This document shows, one piece after another, positions 18,726 through 26,516 of a stretch of 64,000 nucleotides of DNA. The translations under genes and the position numbers were made by a program. The notes under the pieces were generated by a model, which worked only from the letters and a program-made list of their open reading frames with translations, was not told where the DNA came from and searched no databases. Numbering within the stretch: position 1 is the stretch's first letter; every line of letters begins with the position of its first letter. This DNA is from Marinibacterium profundimaris. Lineage in GTDB: Bacteria > Pseudomonadota > Alphaproteobacteria > Rhodobacterales > Rhodobacteraceae. The DNA lies in NCBI RefSeq assembly GCF_002210095.1, contig NZ_AQQR01000003.1, positions 558,001-622,000 of the forward strand, given 5' to 3'.

Positions 18726-20276
18726 TCAGAGCGGCTTGAACCGGTGATAGTTCAGCTCGCCCGACGGCGCCGCCACGACTTCGATGTCGGTCCGGTGGGC
18801 ATAGACCTCGGGTTCATGGTTGATCCAGACATAGGCGCCGGTGTCTTCCATGATCTGCTGCATCTGCAGATAGATCTCTTCCCGCTTGGCAAGGTCGGTC
18901 TCCGACAGGCCGGCCTCGTAGAGGCGGTCGAATTCCGGATCGGTCCAGCGTTCCCAGTTCCAGACGCCGACCTGCTCGGACACGAACCACTGGGTCGCCT
19001 CGTAGGGATCGGGCACCGTGGCAAAACGCATGATCCACAGTTCCAGGTCCTGCCAGGTGTCGCCGGCGCTCTCCATGCCCATTTCCCAGAACGGGCCGCT
19101 TTCCATCGGCAGGATCTTCACGGTGATGCCGATCGCGGCCAGGTTGGCCTGGATGATCTGGGCGGTCAGCAGCCGCTCCTGCCAGTTCAGCGTGCGCAGC
19201 GTCAGCTCCAGCCCCGAGACACCGGCCTCGGCCAGCAGTTCGCGCGCCTTCGCGGGATCGTAGCTGTACGAGGTCTCGGACCGGTGGCCCAGCAGGCCGG
19301 GGCAGACGATGCCGTGCGACTTGGCCGAGGTGCCGGCAAAGGCGCCGGCCAGGATCGAATCCACGTCGACGGCGTGCTGGATCGCCTTGCGCACCCGGAT
19401 GTCCTGCAGCTTGGGGTGCTGGGTATTCATGCCCATCCACATGTACTGCAGCTCGCCGGCGGTGGTGATCTCCGTGCCCTCGGGCATGTTCTCGGAATAG
19501 CGCGCCAGGCTGTCGGGGCCCAGTTCGGTGCAGTCGATCTCGCCCGCTTCATAGGCCAGCTCGGCGGCCTGCACTTCGGTGATGACGTGGCAGACCACGC
19601 GGTCGAAGCCCGGCGCCGGGCCGGTCCATTCGGGGTTCTTTTCGAACACCGCGCGCTGGCCGGGGGTGGCGCTGTAGGTATAGGGGCCGCAGACGGCGGG
19701 GAACTCGGTGGTAAAGCGGCCGCCGGCCGCTTCGGTCGCCGCCTCGCAGACGATGGCGCCGGGGCCGTGGCAGAGCGTGACCATGATGAAGGGCGCGAAG
19801 GGCTTGTTCAGCACCAGCGTGCCCGTCAGCTCGCCCGTGACCTCGACTGTTTCCAGCGCGTCGAAATACCCCGACCATTCGCTGTCCTTCATCCGGGCGT
19901 AGGAATAGGCCACGTCCGACGCTTTCAGCGTGCCATGGCCGCCGGACCAGACCAGCCCGGGGGCCAGTTCGAATTCCAGATGGGTTTCGTCGACATATTC
20001 CAGCCGGGTGACATAGGCGGTCGGCTGCCAGCTGAAGGTATCGCCGTCACGTACGTATTCCGCGAGGAACGGAAGGCATTGCTTCTGGGCCTCGACTTCT
20101 GTGCCGCCGACCATGTAGCCGGGATCGAGGATCGAATTGTCGCCGTCGAGGCGCAGGTTCAGCACCTGGCCCTCCTGCGCGCGCAGCAGTCCCACGCCGC
20201 CGGGGAACATCCCCGCCGCGCCCATGGCGGCGGCGGAGGTGAGGAAGGTACGCCGCGTGGTCTTGGATGATATCAA
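18726..20276 (-). CDS. Peptide-type ABC transporter solute-binding protein (SBP_bac_5)
   Basis: A 516-residue periplasmic binding protein in the normal domain order: after the signal, LNLRLDGDNSILDPGYMVGG, the LKASDVAYSYARM element, and RVRKAIQHAVDVDSIL, ending with the VWINHEPEVYAHR region. The signal has twin arginines (TTRRTFLTSAAAMGAAG), so Tat export is possible. The start is a TTG at 20274-20276 with AGGAG eight bases before it; there is no ATG in a suitable place. First gene of the operon that ends with the C69 peptidase. Ligand class is probably a peptide or peptide-like amide, inferred from the peptidase. Confidence 0.9.
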   Translation of the reverse strand: MISSKTTRRTFLTSAAAMGAAGMFPGGVGLLRAQEGQVLNLRLDGDNSILDPGYMVGGTEVEAQKQCLPFLAEYVRDGDTFSWQPTAYVTRLEYVDETHLEFELAPGLVWSGGHGTLKASDVAYSYARMKDSEWSGYFDALETVEVTGELTGTLVLNKPFAPFIMVTLCHGPGAIVCEAATEAAGGRFTTEFPAVCGPYTYSATPGQRAVFEKNPEWTGPAPGFDRVVCHVITEVQAAELAYEAGEIDCTELGPDSLARYSENMPEGTEITTAGELQYMWMGMNTQHPKLQDIRVRKAIQHAVDVDSILAGAFAGTSAKSHGIVCPGLLGHRSETSYSYDPAKARELLAEAGVSGLELTLRTLNWQERLLTAQIIQANLAAIGITVKILPMESGPFWEMGMESAGDTWQDLELWIMRFATVPDPYEATQWFVSEQVGVWNWERWTDPEFDRLYEAGLSETDLAKREEIYLQMQQIMEDTGAYVWINHEPEVYAHRTDIEVVAAPSGELNYHRFKPL

Positions 20277-20417
20277 GGTCGTCGCTCCTGTTGGTGTGTC
20301 CCGGTCGGGCTCACCGACCCGGGCGGCCACTGCCGCGCCGGCGGGCGTCCCGGCCCCATTGCGCCGCACAGGATGGGGAAGTGATGGGCGAATGACAATT
20401 TCGCTCCCTTAAGCTAC

Positions 20418-20447
20418 TTGACACCAAGGGTGCGTCAGTATGCGATA
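20418..20447 (+). promoter_or_regulatory. Candidate promoter of the XRE regulator gene
   Basis: A consensus TTGACA lies at 20418-20423. Fifteen to eighteen bases downstream is TATGCGATA (20439-20447), a possible weak -10. Transcription would begin about at the ATG (20453), implying a very short or absent leader. The AT-rich patch around 20395-20425 is also the likely control region for the divergent peptide transporter operon. Confidence 0.35.
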
Positions 20448-20452
20448 GGGGC

Positions 20453-21262
20453 ATGTCGGAATTCAGCACCAACCTGACGCTCGCCTGTGGATATTACCGT
20501 TCCATTTCCGACGTCTGCCGCCGCATCGGGATCAATCGCCAGCAATTCAACAAGTACCTCAACGGACAGGTTCACCCTTCGCGGCACAACATGCGCCGGA
20601 TCTGCGATTTCTTCGGGGTGACGGAATCCGAGATGCTGCTGGACGAACCCCGCTTCGCCCAGGTGATCGGCCTGCGACGCCAGCCCGCCGCCCGCACGCA
20701 GATGGAGATGCCGATGCGGCATCTCGACCGGATCTTCGCCCGCGCCAGCCCGGTCGACCGCTACGCTGGCTATTACTTCCGCTACTTCTACTCCTTCGGG
20801 AACAAGGGCCAGATCATCCGGTCCCTTGCCCGGATCGTGATCCGCGATGACCGCGCCTGGTTCAAGAACATCGAGATCCTGCGCGACCCCGACACCGGCC
20901 GCTGGACCCATACGAACAAGTACGAAGGCGTTGTGTTCCAGCTGGCGGACCGGATCCAGCTGTTCGAATATGAAACGACCGAGGTGAACTCGGTCACGCA
21001 GATGACGCTTTATCCCAGCTATCTCAGCCGGGTGGATTACCTGCTGGGCATCCAGACCGGCGGGCCGACCCGGCGCGGGCGCAAGCCGGGCGCAAGCCGG
21101 GTGGCGCTGGAATTCCTGGGCACCGATATCAACCTGCACCGCGCAATGCGCCAGACCGGTCTTTTCCGCGATGACGACCCGGCGCTGCGGCAGGAGATCG
21201 TCCGCGCGATCCGCAACGAGATCGATCCGGGCGCCTTCGTACTGGAAATCGACGAGCCCTGA
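20453..21262 (+). CDS. XRE-type helix-turn-helix regulator
   Basis: A 269-residue protein with an N-terminal lambda-repressor-like helix-turn-helix (SISDVCRRIGINRQQFNKYLNGQ, residues about 17-39, followed by RRICDFFGV). The remainder (from about 75) is an uncharacterised mixed domain rich in aromatic residues (RYAGYYFRYFYSFGNKGQ) that may sense a ligand. It is divergent from the peptide ABC operon and is its likely regulator. The ATG is close to a candidate promoter, with AGGGG only one base before it. Convergent with the aldose epimerase, 20 bases away. Confidence 0.8.
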   Translation: MSEFSTNLTLACGYYRSISDVCRRIGINRQQFNKYLNGQVHPSRHNMRRICDFFGVTESEMLLDEPRFAQVIGLRRQPAARTQMEMPMRHLDRIFARASPVDRYAGYYFRYFYSFGNKGQIIRSLARIVIRDDRAWFKNIEILRDPDTGRWTHTNKYEGVVFQLADRIQLFEYETTEVNSVTQMTLYPSYLSRVDYLLGIQTGGPTRRGRKPGASRVALEFLGTDINLHRAMRQTGLFRDDDPALRQEIVRAIRNEIDPGAFVLEIDEP

Positions 21263-21282
21263 GAGGCCCCCCGGGACCCGCG

Positions 21283-22155
21283 TCACGCCTCCAGCGTCAC
21301 CGCATAGCCGAACTCGGCGCTGGCGCCCGGCGCAAGGATGATGCTGTTCGGCCGGTCCGCGATCTGCGGCCCGTCCCCTTCGACCGACGCCGTGCCATGC
21401 CAGGGCTCGACACAGAGGAAGGGCGCACCGATCGGCTTCCACAAAGCCAGGTCCGGCAGGTTGCGGAACGTGAAGGACAGCCCCGCGCCCGTCTCGGGGC
21501 CATAGCGCAGCGCGTCCGATCCGTTGGGGAACACCAGCGCCCGGTCCGCGAACAGCGCCTCTTCGATCGTCAGCCGGCCGTCGGTGAAGGGGCCTGGCAC
21601 CATCTCGCGGCGCAGCAGGCCATCGTCCCGCAACGGGCGCCGCTGCGGCGCGCCGCCGGCTTCCAGCGTGACCACGTGATCCTGCCCTTCGGCGCCCGGA
21701 AGAGGCCAGCAGAAGGCCGGGTGAAAGCCGAAGCCGAAGGGCATGTCTTCCGTACCGGTGTTCTCGACCCGCGCCTCGCACTGCACGGTCCGCCCTTCCA
21801 GCCAGTGCACCAGGTGCAGGGCGAAATCGAAGGGATAGACCTCGCGCGTCGTATCGGACGCGTTCAGCACGTGATGGCACATCGTGTCGGTCTGCCCGAC
21901 CAGGTCGAAGTGGCTGCGCCGGGCAAAGCCGTGCTGGCCCATCGGGGCGGCATGATCGCCGACCGCGATCCTGTCGCCCGCCGCGCGCCCCACGATCGGG
22001 AACAGCACCGGCGCCCGGCCGGTCCAGAAGGCGCCATCGCCGTGCCAGAGATACTCCTGCCCGGCCGCGTCGCGCAGCGACTGCATTTCGGCGCCCAGAG
22101 GCGCGACGGTCAGGCGGAGCTCGCCGTTGGACAGGACAGAGGTGTCGGCGGTCAT
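21283..22155 (-). CDS. Aldose 1-epimerase family protein
   Basis: A 290-residue cytosolic enzyme of the galactose-mutarotase superfamily, which interconverts alpha and beta anomers of sugars. Features: LTVAPLGAEMQSLRD, YLWHGDGAFWTGRAPVLFPIVG, a conserved His in HGFARRS, GFHPAF (catalytic-type His) and CVEPWHG. This pattern is that of the YihR/LACX-like branch rather than GalM proper. The ATG at 22153-22155 has GGAAGA upstream; the frame is open further but without family resemblance. It stands alone between two converging or unrelated units, so the sugar cannot be inferred. Confidence 0.85.
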   Translation of the reverse strand: MTADTSVLSNGELRLTVAPLGAEMQSLRDAAGQEYLWHGDGAFWTGRAPVLFPIVGRAAGDRIAVGDHAAPMGQHGFARRSHFDLVGQTDTMCHHVLNASDTTREVYPFDFALHLVHWLEGRTVQCEARVENTGTEDMPFGFGFHPAFCWPLPGAEGQDHVVTLEAGGAPQRRPLRDDGLLRREMVPGPFTDGRLTIEEALFADRALVFPNGSDALRYGPETGAGLSFTFRNLPDLALWKPIGAPFLCVEPWHGTASVEGDGPQIADRPNSIILAPGASAEFGYAVTLEA

Positions 22156-22380
22156 CTGGTCTTCCTTCGATGGTCGGTGCGGTGCCCCAGCTGTAATCGC
22201 CGCGCAGCCCCGGCTCAAGCCGGGCGCGGCCGCCTTGTCCCCTTGACCCGGGCCTGCCCGGTTCCGGTGCATGGGGCGCACCTGCACGACGGCCTGGGCA
22301 CCGGCTACGGGACCGCGCGCACCGGCCTGTCCGGGGCAGCCAGCTTGCGGCCGGCCTGGTCCCGCACGCCGTGCCATCGC

Positions 22381-22418
22381 AAAAGCAAAGGGCCGGACAC
22401 CTTGCGGCATCCGGCCCT
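22381..22418 (-). terminator. Intrinsic terminator of the RTX protease gene
   Basis: On the minus strand AGGGCCGGA (complement of 22410-22418) pairs with TCCGGCCCT (complement of 22389-22397) across a 12-base loop and is followed by TTTGCTTTT (complement of 22381-22389). It lies 22 bases after the protease stop codon. The rest of the 284-base gap before the epimerase gene shows nothing else. Confidence 0.8.
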
Positions 22419-22439
22419 GTCACGCGGCGTTGTGGTGCC

Positions 22440-25400
22440 TCAGATCAGCCAGTCCTCGCTCAGGACCGTGTCGGAAGACAGGTTCCTGAGATAGGCCAGC
22501 TCCACGATGGTCCCGGCCGAGTCGAAGGTCAGCATCGAGCTGCGGCCATCCGCCTCCAGCGCGAACAGCCCCTGGGCGAGCGCATCGGCGACCGTGCCCC
22601 CCTGAAGAAGCCCGGAGACCGAGATCTGGTCGCCCTGGCGCAGCGAGAAATCGCCCACGGTGTCGCCGAAATCGTCCAGCGTGGCAAAGACGAAGATGTC
22701 CGCGCCGCTGGCACCCAGAAGCCTGTCGGCCCCGATGCCACCGGTGATCACGTCGTCGCCAGAGCCCGCCTTGATCACATCGACGCCCTCGCCGCCCAGG
22801 ATCACGTCGTTGCCCGAGCCGCCGTCGATGATGTCGTCGCCCGCGCCGCCGTCGATGGTGTCATCCCCGGAATCGCCGTAGATCTTGTCGTTGCCGTCGC
22901 CGCCATCGACGGTGTCGTCGTGGCTGCCGGCCTTGATGTAATCGGCCCCCTCCCCCCCGTGGATCTCGTCCAGGCCGGTGTCGCCGAGAAGCCGGTCGTC
23001 CCCGGCGCCGCCGTCAAGGTAATCGTCACCCTTGTCGCCCTTGAGGAAGTCCAGCCCGTTGCCGCCGCGCAGGGTGTCGTTGTCGGCCTTGCCGTACAGC
23101 TTGTCATTGCCGGCGCCGCCGTCGATCACGTCGTCGCCGTTATCGCCGTAGACCATGTCGTTGCCGTCACCGCCCGACATAACGTCGTTGCCCCTGCCGC
23201 CGTAGAACCGGTCGTCGCCCGCGCCGGCATCCACCGTATCGTGTCCGTCGTCGGCCTTCATGAAATCCTTGCCGTCGCCGCCCGACATCGCGTCGTTGCC
23301 CTTCCCGCCAAACAGCCGGTCGTCGCCGGCACCGGCATCCAGCGTGTCGTTGCCATCGTCGCCCTTCAGGTAATCCCGGCCGTTCCCGGCCGTCATCACG
23401 TCGTCGCCGTCGCCGCCGTAAAGCTTGTCGTCGCCGCCGCCGCCGTCCATCACGTCGTTGCCGGCATCGCCGCGCAGGAAATCGCGGTCACCGCCGCCCG
23501 ACATGATGTCATGGCCATCGCCGCCGTACAGCTTGTCGGCATCGCCGCCGCCGCTCATGTCGTCGTTGCCGGCGTCGCCGTAGAGCGAATCGCGCCCGTC
23601 TCCGGCGATCATCACGTCGTCGCCCTGGTGGCCATACAGCTTGTCCGCCTGCGACCCTCCATCGAGCCGGTCGTTGCCCAGGCCGCCATAGATCGTGTCA
23701 CGGCCGTCGCCGCCCTCGATCACGTCATCGCCGTCCTGGCCGTAGATCTTGTCAGAATCCGCGCCCGCGTCGATCCGGTCCGCGCCGGCCCCGCCCGAGA
23801 TCTTGTCGGCCCCGGCGCCGCCGGTGATCACGTCGTCACCGTCTTCGCCGAAGAGCCAGTCGCGCCCGCCGCCGCCGCGCAGGGTATCGTTGCCGGCCTG
23901 ACCATACAGCCGGTCATCACCCGCGGCCCCGTCGATGAAATTGTCCAGCGCGTTGCCCCAGGCATGGTCGCGGGCCGAGCCCAGCAGCAGGTTCTCGATG
24001 TCGCTGCCGACCTCGATGTTCAGCAGCTTGCTGCCCATCTTGCCCGCGACGCTGCCATCCAGGTAGACCTTGGTGCTGTAGGTCACCGCGCTCATGTCCA
24101 GCGTGTCGGTGCCGCCGTCGGTGTCACGGATCAGGCTGCCTGCCTCGGTCCAGGACAGGGCGAAGATGTTGGTCAGGGTGATGACCGTATCGACATTGCC
24201 GGTGCCGGGGTCTGTCGGGCCGGGGCCGACGGGCACGCTCTCGACGTCGATGATGTCGGCAATGCTGGCATCCGACGCGATGCCCGACAGGAAGGCGATC
24301 GCCATCGCGCCCAGACCGCCGCCGTCCACCATCAGCCAGGACCCGCCGCTGGCCGCCGCCAGCCAGGACCCGCCGCTGGCCGCCGCCAGCCAGGCCATAC
24401 CGTCGCCGACAGGGTCGCTTCCGCTGTAGCCGAGGTTTGCAAAGAGATTGGTCAGGTCGACCCGGTCGCCCTCGACCAGGCTGAAATCGGTGATCGTGTC
24501 ACCCGCGTCACCGGCCGTGTCATAGACGAAGGCATCGCTGCCGCTGCCGCCGCCCAGCGTGTCCGCACCGCCACCGCCGATCAGAACGTCGTCGCCGCCC
24601 CTGCCCAGGATCGTGTCCGCGCCCAGCCCGCTCTCCAGCCGGTTGCCCGCGCCGTTGCCGCCGATGTGGTCGCTGCCCTCGCCGGTGCGGGCGTTCTCGA
24701 TCAGCGTGCCGCGGGCGATGGCGAAATTGCCGATCTTGCCGTTGATGTCGGAAAAGCTCTCGGCCCGCAGGTCAAGCCGCTGGTTCCAGTCGCGCGACCC
24801 GAGATCGACAAGGTCGGTCCCCCCGCTGTCGAAGATCGTCACGGCCTTGCCCGTGTTCAGCCCCATGCCATGCTGGCTGAGACCGGTGTTGTCACCATAG
24901 ATCGTGTCGCCCGACTGCACGTTGGTGGGCGTGCCGTACAGCGACTGGATCGCCAGGATGTCGGCCATCTGCGCCGTCGCGAGATAGGCGAAGGAGGACG
25001 AGACATTCGGGTTCTCGTGCTGCGAGAAATAGGACATCACCGACATCTGCCAGCTGTCGTTGGCGTAATGCGCCTGGGTGTCGTAGTTGGCGCTGCCGTT
25101 GTACATCCCGCCGTGGCCCAGCCCCAGGGCATGGCCGATCTCGTGGATGTAGGTCTGCAGGTAATATTCGCCGTAGCTCTGCCAAGAGGTATGCACGTTC
25201 ACATGCGACGAGGTGATCGTGGTGCCCGAGGTGTACGAGGAATTGTAGGCGCCCGACTGCGTGTCATCGAAGGTGATCATCGCGTTGGTGGACTGGGTGA
25301 AATTCAGCCCGCTCACCGCCGTCCAGGCCTCCAGCGCCTGCAGCGCGGTCGCCTTGCCGGTCGCGTCGAGCCCGTTGAGGTTCACCGTGATCGTCCCGCC

Positions 25401-25604
25401 GGCCTGCACGTCGAAGGAGCGCGTCTGCTGGCCGTTGTCCTGCCAGAACCCGACGGCAAGGTAATCCGCGATCTGGTCGGCGGTGTAGGTGGGCTTGCCC
25501 GCGTCGGTCAGGCTGGCCGAGATGCCCCCGTCGGTCAGCGGGGCATCGATATGAGAATCATAGATCGTCTGGCCCGGATCGCGGGCAAGGCACATCATGC
25601 ACAT
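22440..25604 (-). CDS. Large serralysin-like M10 metalloprotease with RTX repeats
   Basis: A 1054-residue secreted protease, about twice the length of classical serralysins. Residues about 35-235 are the metzincin catalytic domain: zinc motif HEIGHALGLGH, Met-turn SVMSYFS, and the serralysin element DILAIQSLYG. Two arrays of Ca-binding GGxGxDxLx nonapeptides follow: a short one at about 300-360 and a long one at about 560-980. The end (hydrophobic residues then EDWLI) fits a C-terminal type I secretion signal; no signal peptide is present. The N-terminus MCMMC is cysteine-rich and may act in latency. Two 9-residue units (WLAAASGGS) are tandemly duplicated near 405-425. AAAGGA precedes the ATG. 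No type I secretion genes are in the window. It would act outside the cell on proteins. Confidence 0.92.
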   Translation of the reverse strand: MCMMCLARDPGQTIYDSHIDAPLTDGGISASLTDAGKPTYTADQIADYLAVGFWQDNGQQTRSFDVQAGGTITVNLNGLDATGKATALQALEAWTAVSGLNFTQSTNAMITFDDTQSGAYNSSYTSGTTITSSHVNVHTSWQSYGEYYLQTYIHEIGHALGLGHGGMYNGSANYDTQAHYANDSWQMSVMSYFSQHENPNVSSSFAYLATAQMADILAIQSLYGTPTNVQSGDTIYGDNTGLSQHGMGLNTGKAVTIFDSGGTDLVDLGSRDWNQRLDLRAESFSDINGKIGNFAIARGTLIENARTGEGSDHIGGNGAGNRLESGLGADTILGRGGDDVLIGGGGADTLGGGSGSDAFVYDTAGDAGDTITDFSLVEGDRVDLTNLFANLGYSGSDPVGDGMAWLAAASGGSWLAAASGGSWLMVDGGGLGAMAIAFLSGIASDASIADIIDVESVPVGPGPTDPGTGNVDTVITLTNIFALSWTEAGSLIRDTDGGTDTLDMSAVTYSTKVYLDGSVAGKMGSKLLNIEVGSDIENLLLGSARDHAWGNALDNFIDGAAGDDRLYGQAGNDTLRGGGGRDWLFGEDGDDVITGGAGADKISGGAGADRIDAGADSDKIYGQDGDDVIEGGDGRDTIYGGLGNDRLDGGSQADKLYGHQGDDVMIAGDGRDSLYGDAGNDDMSGGGDADKLYGGDGHDIMSGGGDRDFLRGDAGNDVMDGGGGDDKLYGGDGDDVMTAGNGRDYLKGDDGNDTLDAGAGDDRLFGGKGNDAMSGGDGKDFMKADDGHDTVDAGAGDDRFYGGRGNDVMSGGDGNDMVYGDNGDDVIDGGAGNDKLYGKADNDTLRGGNGLDFLKGDKGDDYLDGGAGDDRLLGDTGLDEIHGGEGADYIKAGSHDDTVDGGDGNDKIYGDSGDDTIDGGAGDDIIDGGSGNDVILGGEGVDVIKAGSGDDVITGGIGADRLLGASGADIFVFATLDDFGDTVGDFSLRQGDQISVSGLLQGGTVADALAQGLFALEADGRSSMLTFDSAGTIVELAYLRNLSSDTVLSEDWLI
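22700..23930 (-). repeat. Main RTX repeat array within the protease gene
   Basis: Roughly 1.2 kb of tandem nonapeptide-coding units of the GGxGxDxLx type, recognisable on the plus strand as recurrent gtcgtcgcc and ccgccg words. Units vary at third positions, so selection has kept the protein repeat rather than the DNA repeat. A second, shorter block lies at about 24520-24690. Confidence 0.85.
24334..24394 (-). repeat. Perfect 27-bp tandem duplication in the protease gene
   Basis: The 27-base unit at 24334-24360 is repeated without a change at 24361-24387 and its first seven bases recur at 24388-24394. It keeps the frame and encodes WLAAASGGS twice, in a linker between the two RTX arrays. The identity at DNA level indicates a recent slippage event. 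Confidence 0.9.
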
Positions 25605-25634
25605 TGGATTTCGTCCTTTCAGGCGAGCCTGGGC

Positions 25635-26018
25635 TCAGAGGTGGAGCTTGCTGATGCGCAGCAGGTCGCGTGCAAAGCGGTCGAGCATCGTGACATCCAG
25701 ATCGGCATCGGACACCGACAACGTCAGGGTCGGTCCCGTCCCGCTTTCGCCATCGGCGCGCTGCCAGGCGAGGTGGCCCGACAGGACGCTGCGGCCCTGC
25801 CTCTCGGTTACGAAGCGCAGGCACGCCCGGCCCCCGGCCGGGGTGTCGGTGACGGTGACCGGGCCGAATTCGGCCGTGATCGCCGCCTCGAACGCCGCGG
25901 TGAGCGCCGTCATCAGCGAAGGGCAGACGGGGGCGTCGGCGCCGCTGTCACGCACCGGTTGCAGGGCAATGGGTGCAGGCGTGGCGGGGACGGACAGGGT
26001 CGTGTCGGCTGTGGCCAT
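25635..26018 (-). CDS. Small protein of unknown function upstream of the RTX protease
   Basis: A 127-residue protein I do not recognise. It has no signal peptide, no membrane segment and two Cys. An N-terminal Ala/Thr/Pro-rich stretch (1-22) precedes what looks like a compact alpha/beta domain (GPVTVTDTP, GRACLRFVTE, TLTLSVSDADLD, then a helix MLDRFARDLLRISKL). It lies 30 bases upstream of the protease in the same direction and is likely co-transcribed, so a role in folding, latency or secretion of the protease is conceivable, but nothing in the sequence shows it. No clear Shine-Dalgarno before the ATG at 26016-26018. Confidence 0.55.
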   Translation of the reverse strand: MATADTTLSVPATPAPIALQPVRDSGADAPVCPSLMTALTAAFEAAITAEFGPVTVTDTPAGGRACLRFVTERQGRSVLSGHLAWQRADGESGTGPTLTLSVSDADLDVTMLDRFARDLLRISKLHL

Positions 26019-26516
26019 GATGAATGTCGCGATGGGAGACCAGCAGGCTCCGGTTACGGTTACGGTTTTTCCTGGGGATACCGGGACATTCTGACCCTGA
26101 GCACAGTCTTCGCCGCTGAAGGCGTCTGCCGATGGGCCGGATCAAGGCTTTTTCGTGGCATTGGCGCCGACTGGTACGGCGCGGCGCCCGTCGTCATCGG
26201 CCCCTGCACGGGTCCGGCGAACCTGGCCGCCCTGGATCAACCATGAACAGGCAAAGCAGCGCCCGTTCCGGCCTCGCTCAACCGGAAACGGGAAAGGCAG
26301 GGCCCGGGCCGAACGTCCGCCCTGCCCTGCCTTTGTCCCGTGGGGTGCCCTGCCCCGAGCCATGCCCGGTGTGCTGCGCGATGGGCTGCCCGGTGTCAGG
26401 TCTGCCCGGGCCGATCACGGCGCCACAGAAGCCACGCGCCCGGCCCGGCGCGGGCGGCGCCCCTTGCCAGGCGCCATCATGGGGCCCCGCCCGCTTGCCC
26501 GGCCTCGCAGCGGCGC
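26019..26516. other. Non-coding region between protease unit and chemoreceptor
   Basis: About 500 bases. It contains a tandem GGTTACGGTTACGG (within 26050-26070), likely near the promoter of the small protein and protease, and a strong inverted repeat CGGGAAAGGCAGGGC (26289-26303) with GCCCTGCCTTTGTCCCG (26324-26340). That hairpin lies downstream of the chemoreceptor gene and may end its transcript although no T-run follows. No gene is supported. Confidence 0.4.

Noticed and set aside
22700-23930. Regular repeats that could suggest a CRISPR array
   Set aside because: The repeats are in-frame GGxGxDxLx codons without unique spacers; no cas gene is present.
22371-26246. A very long plus-strand open frame antisense to the RTX protease
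   Set aside because: It arises because the GC-rich RTX codons lack stops on the opposite strand; the minus frame has the zinc motif, RTX units and a terminator.
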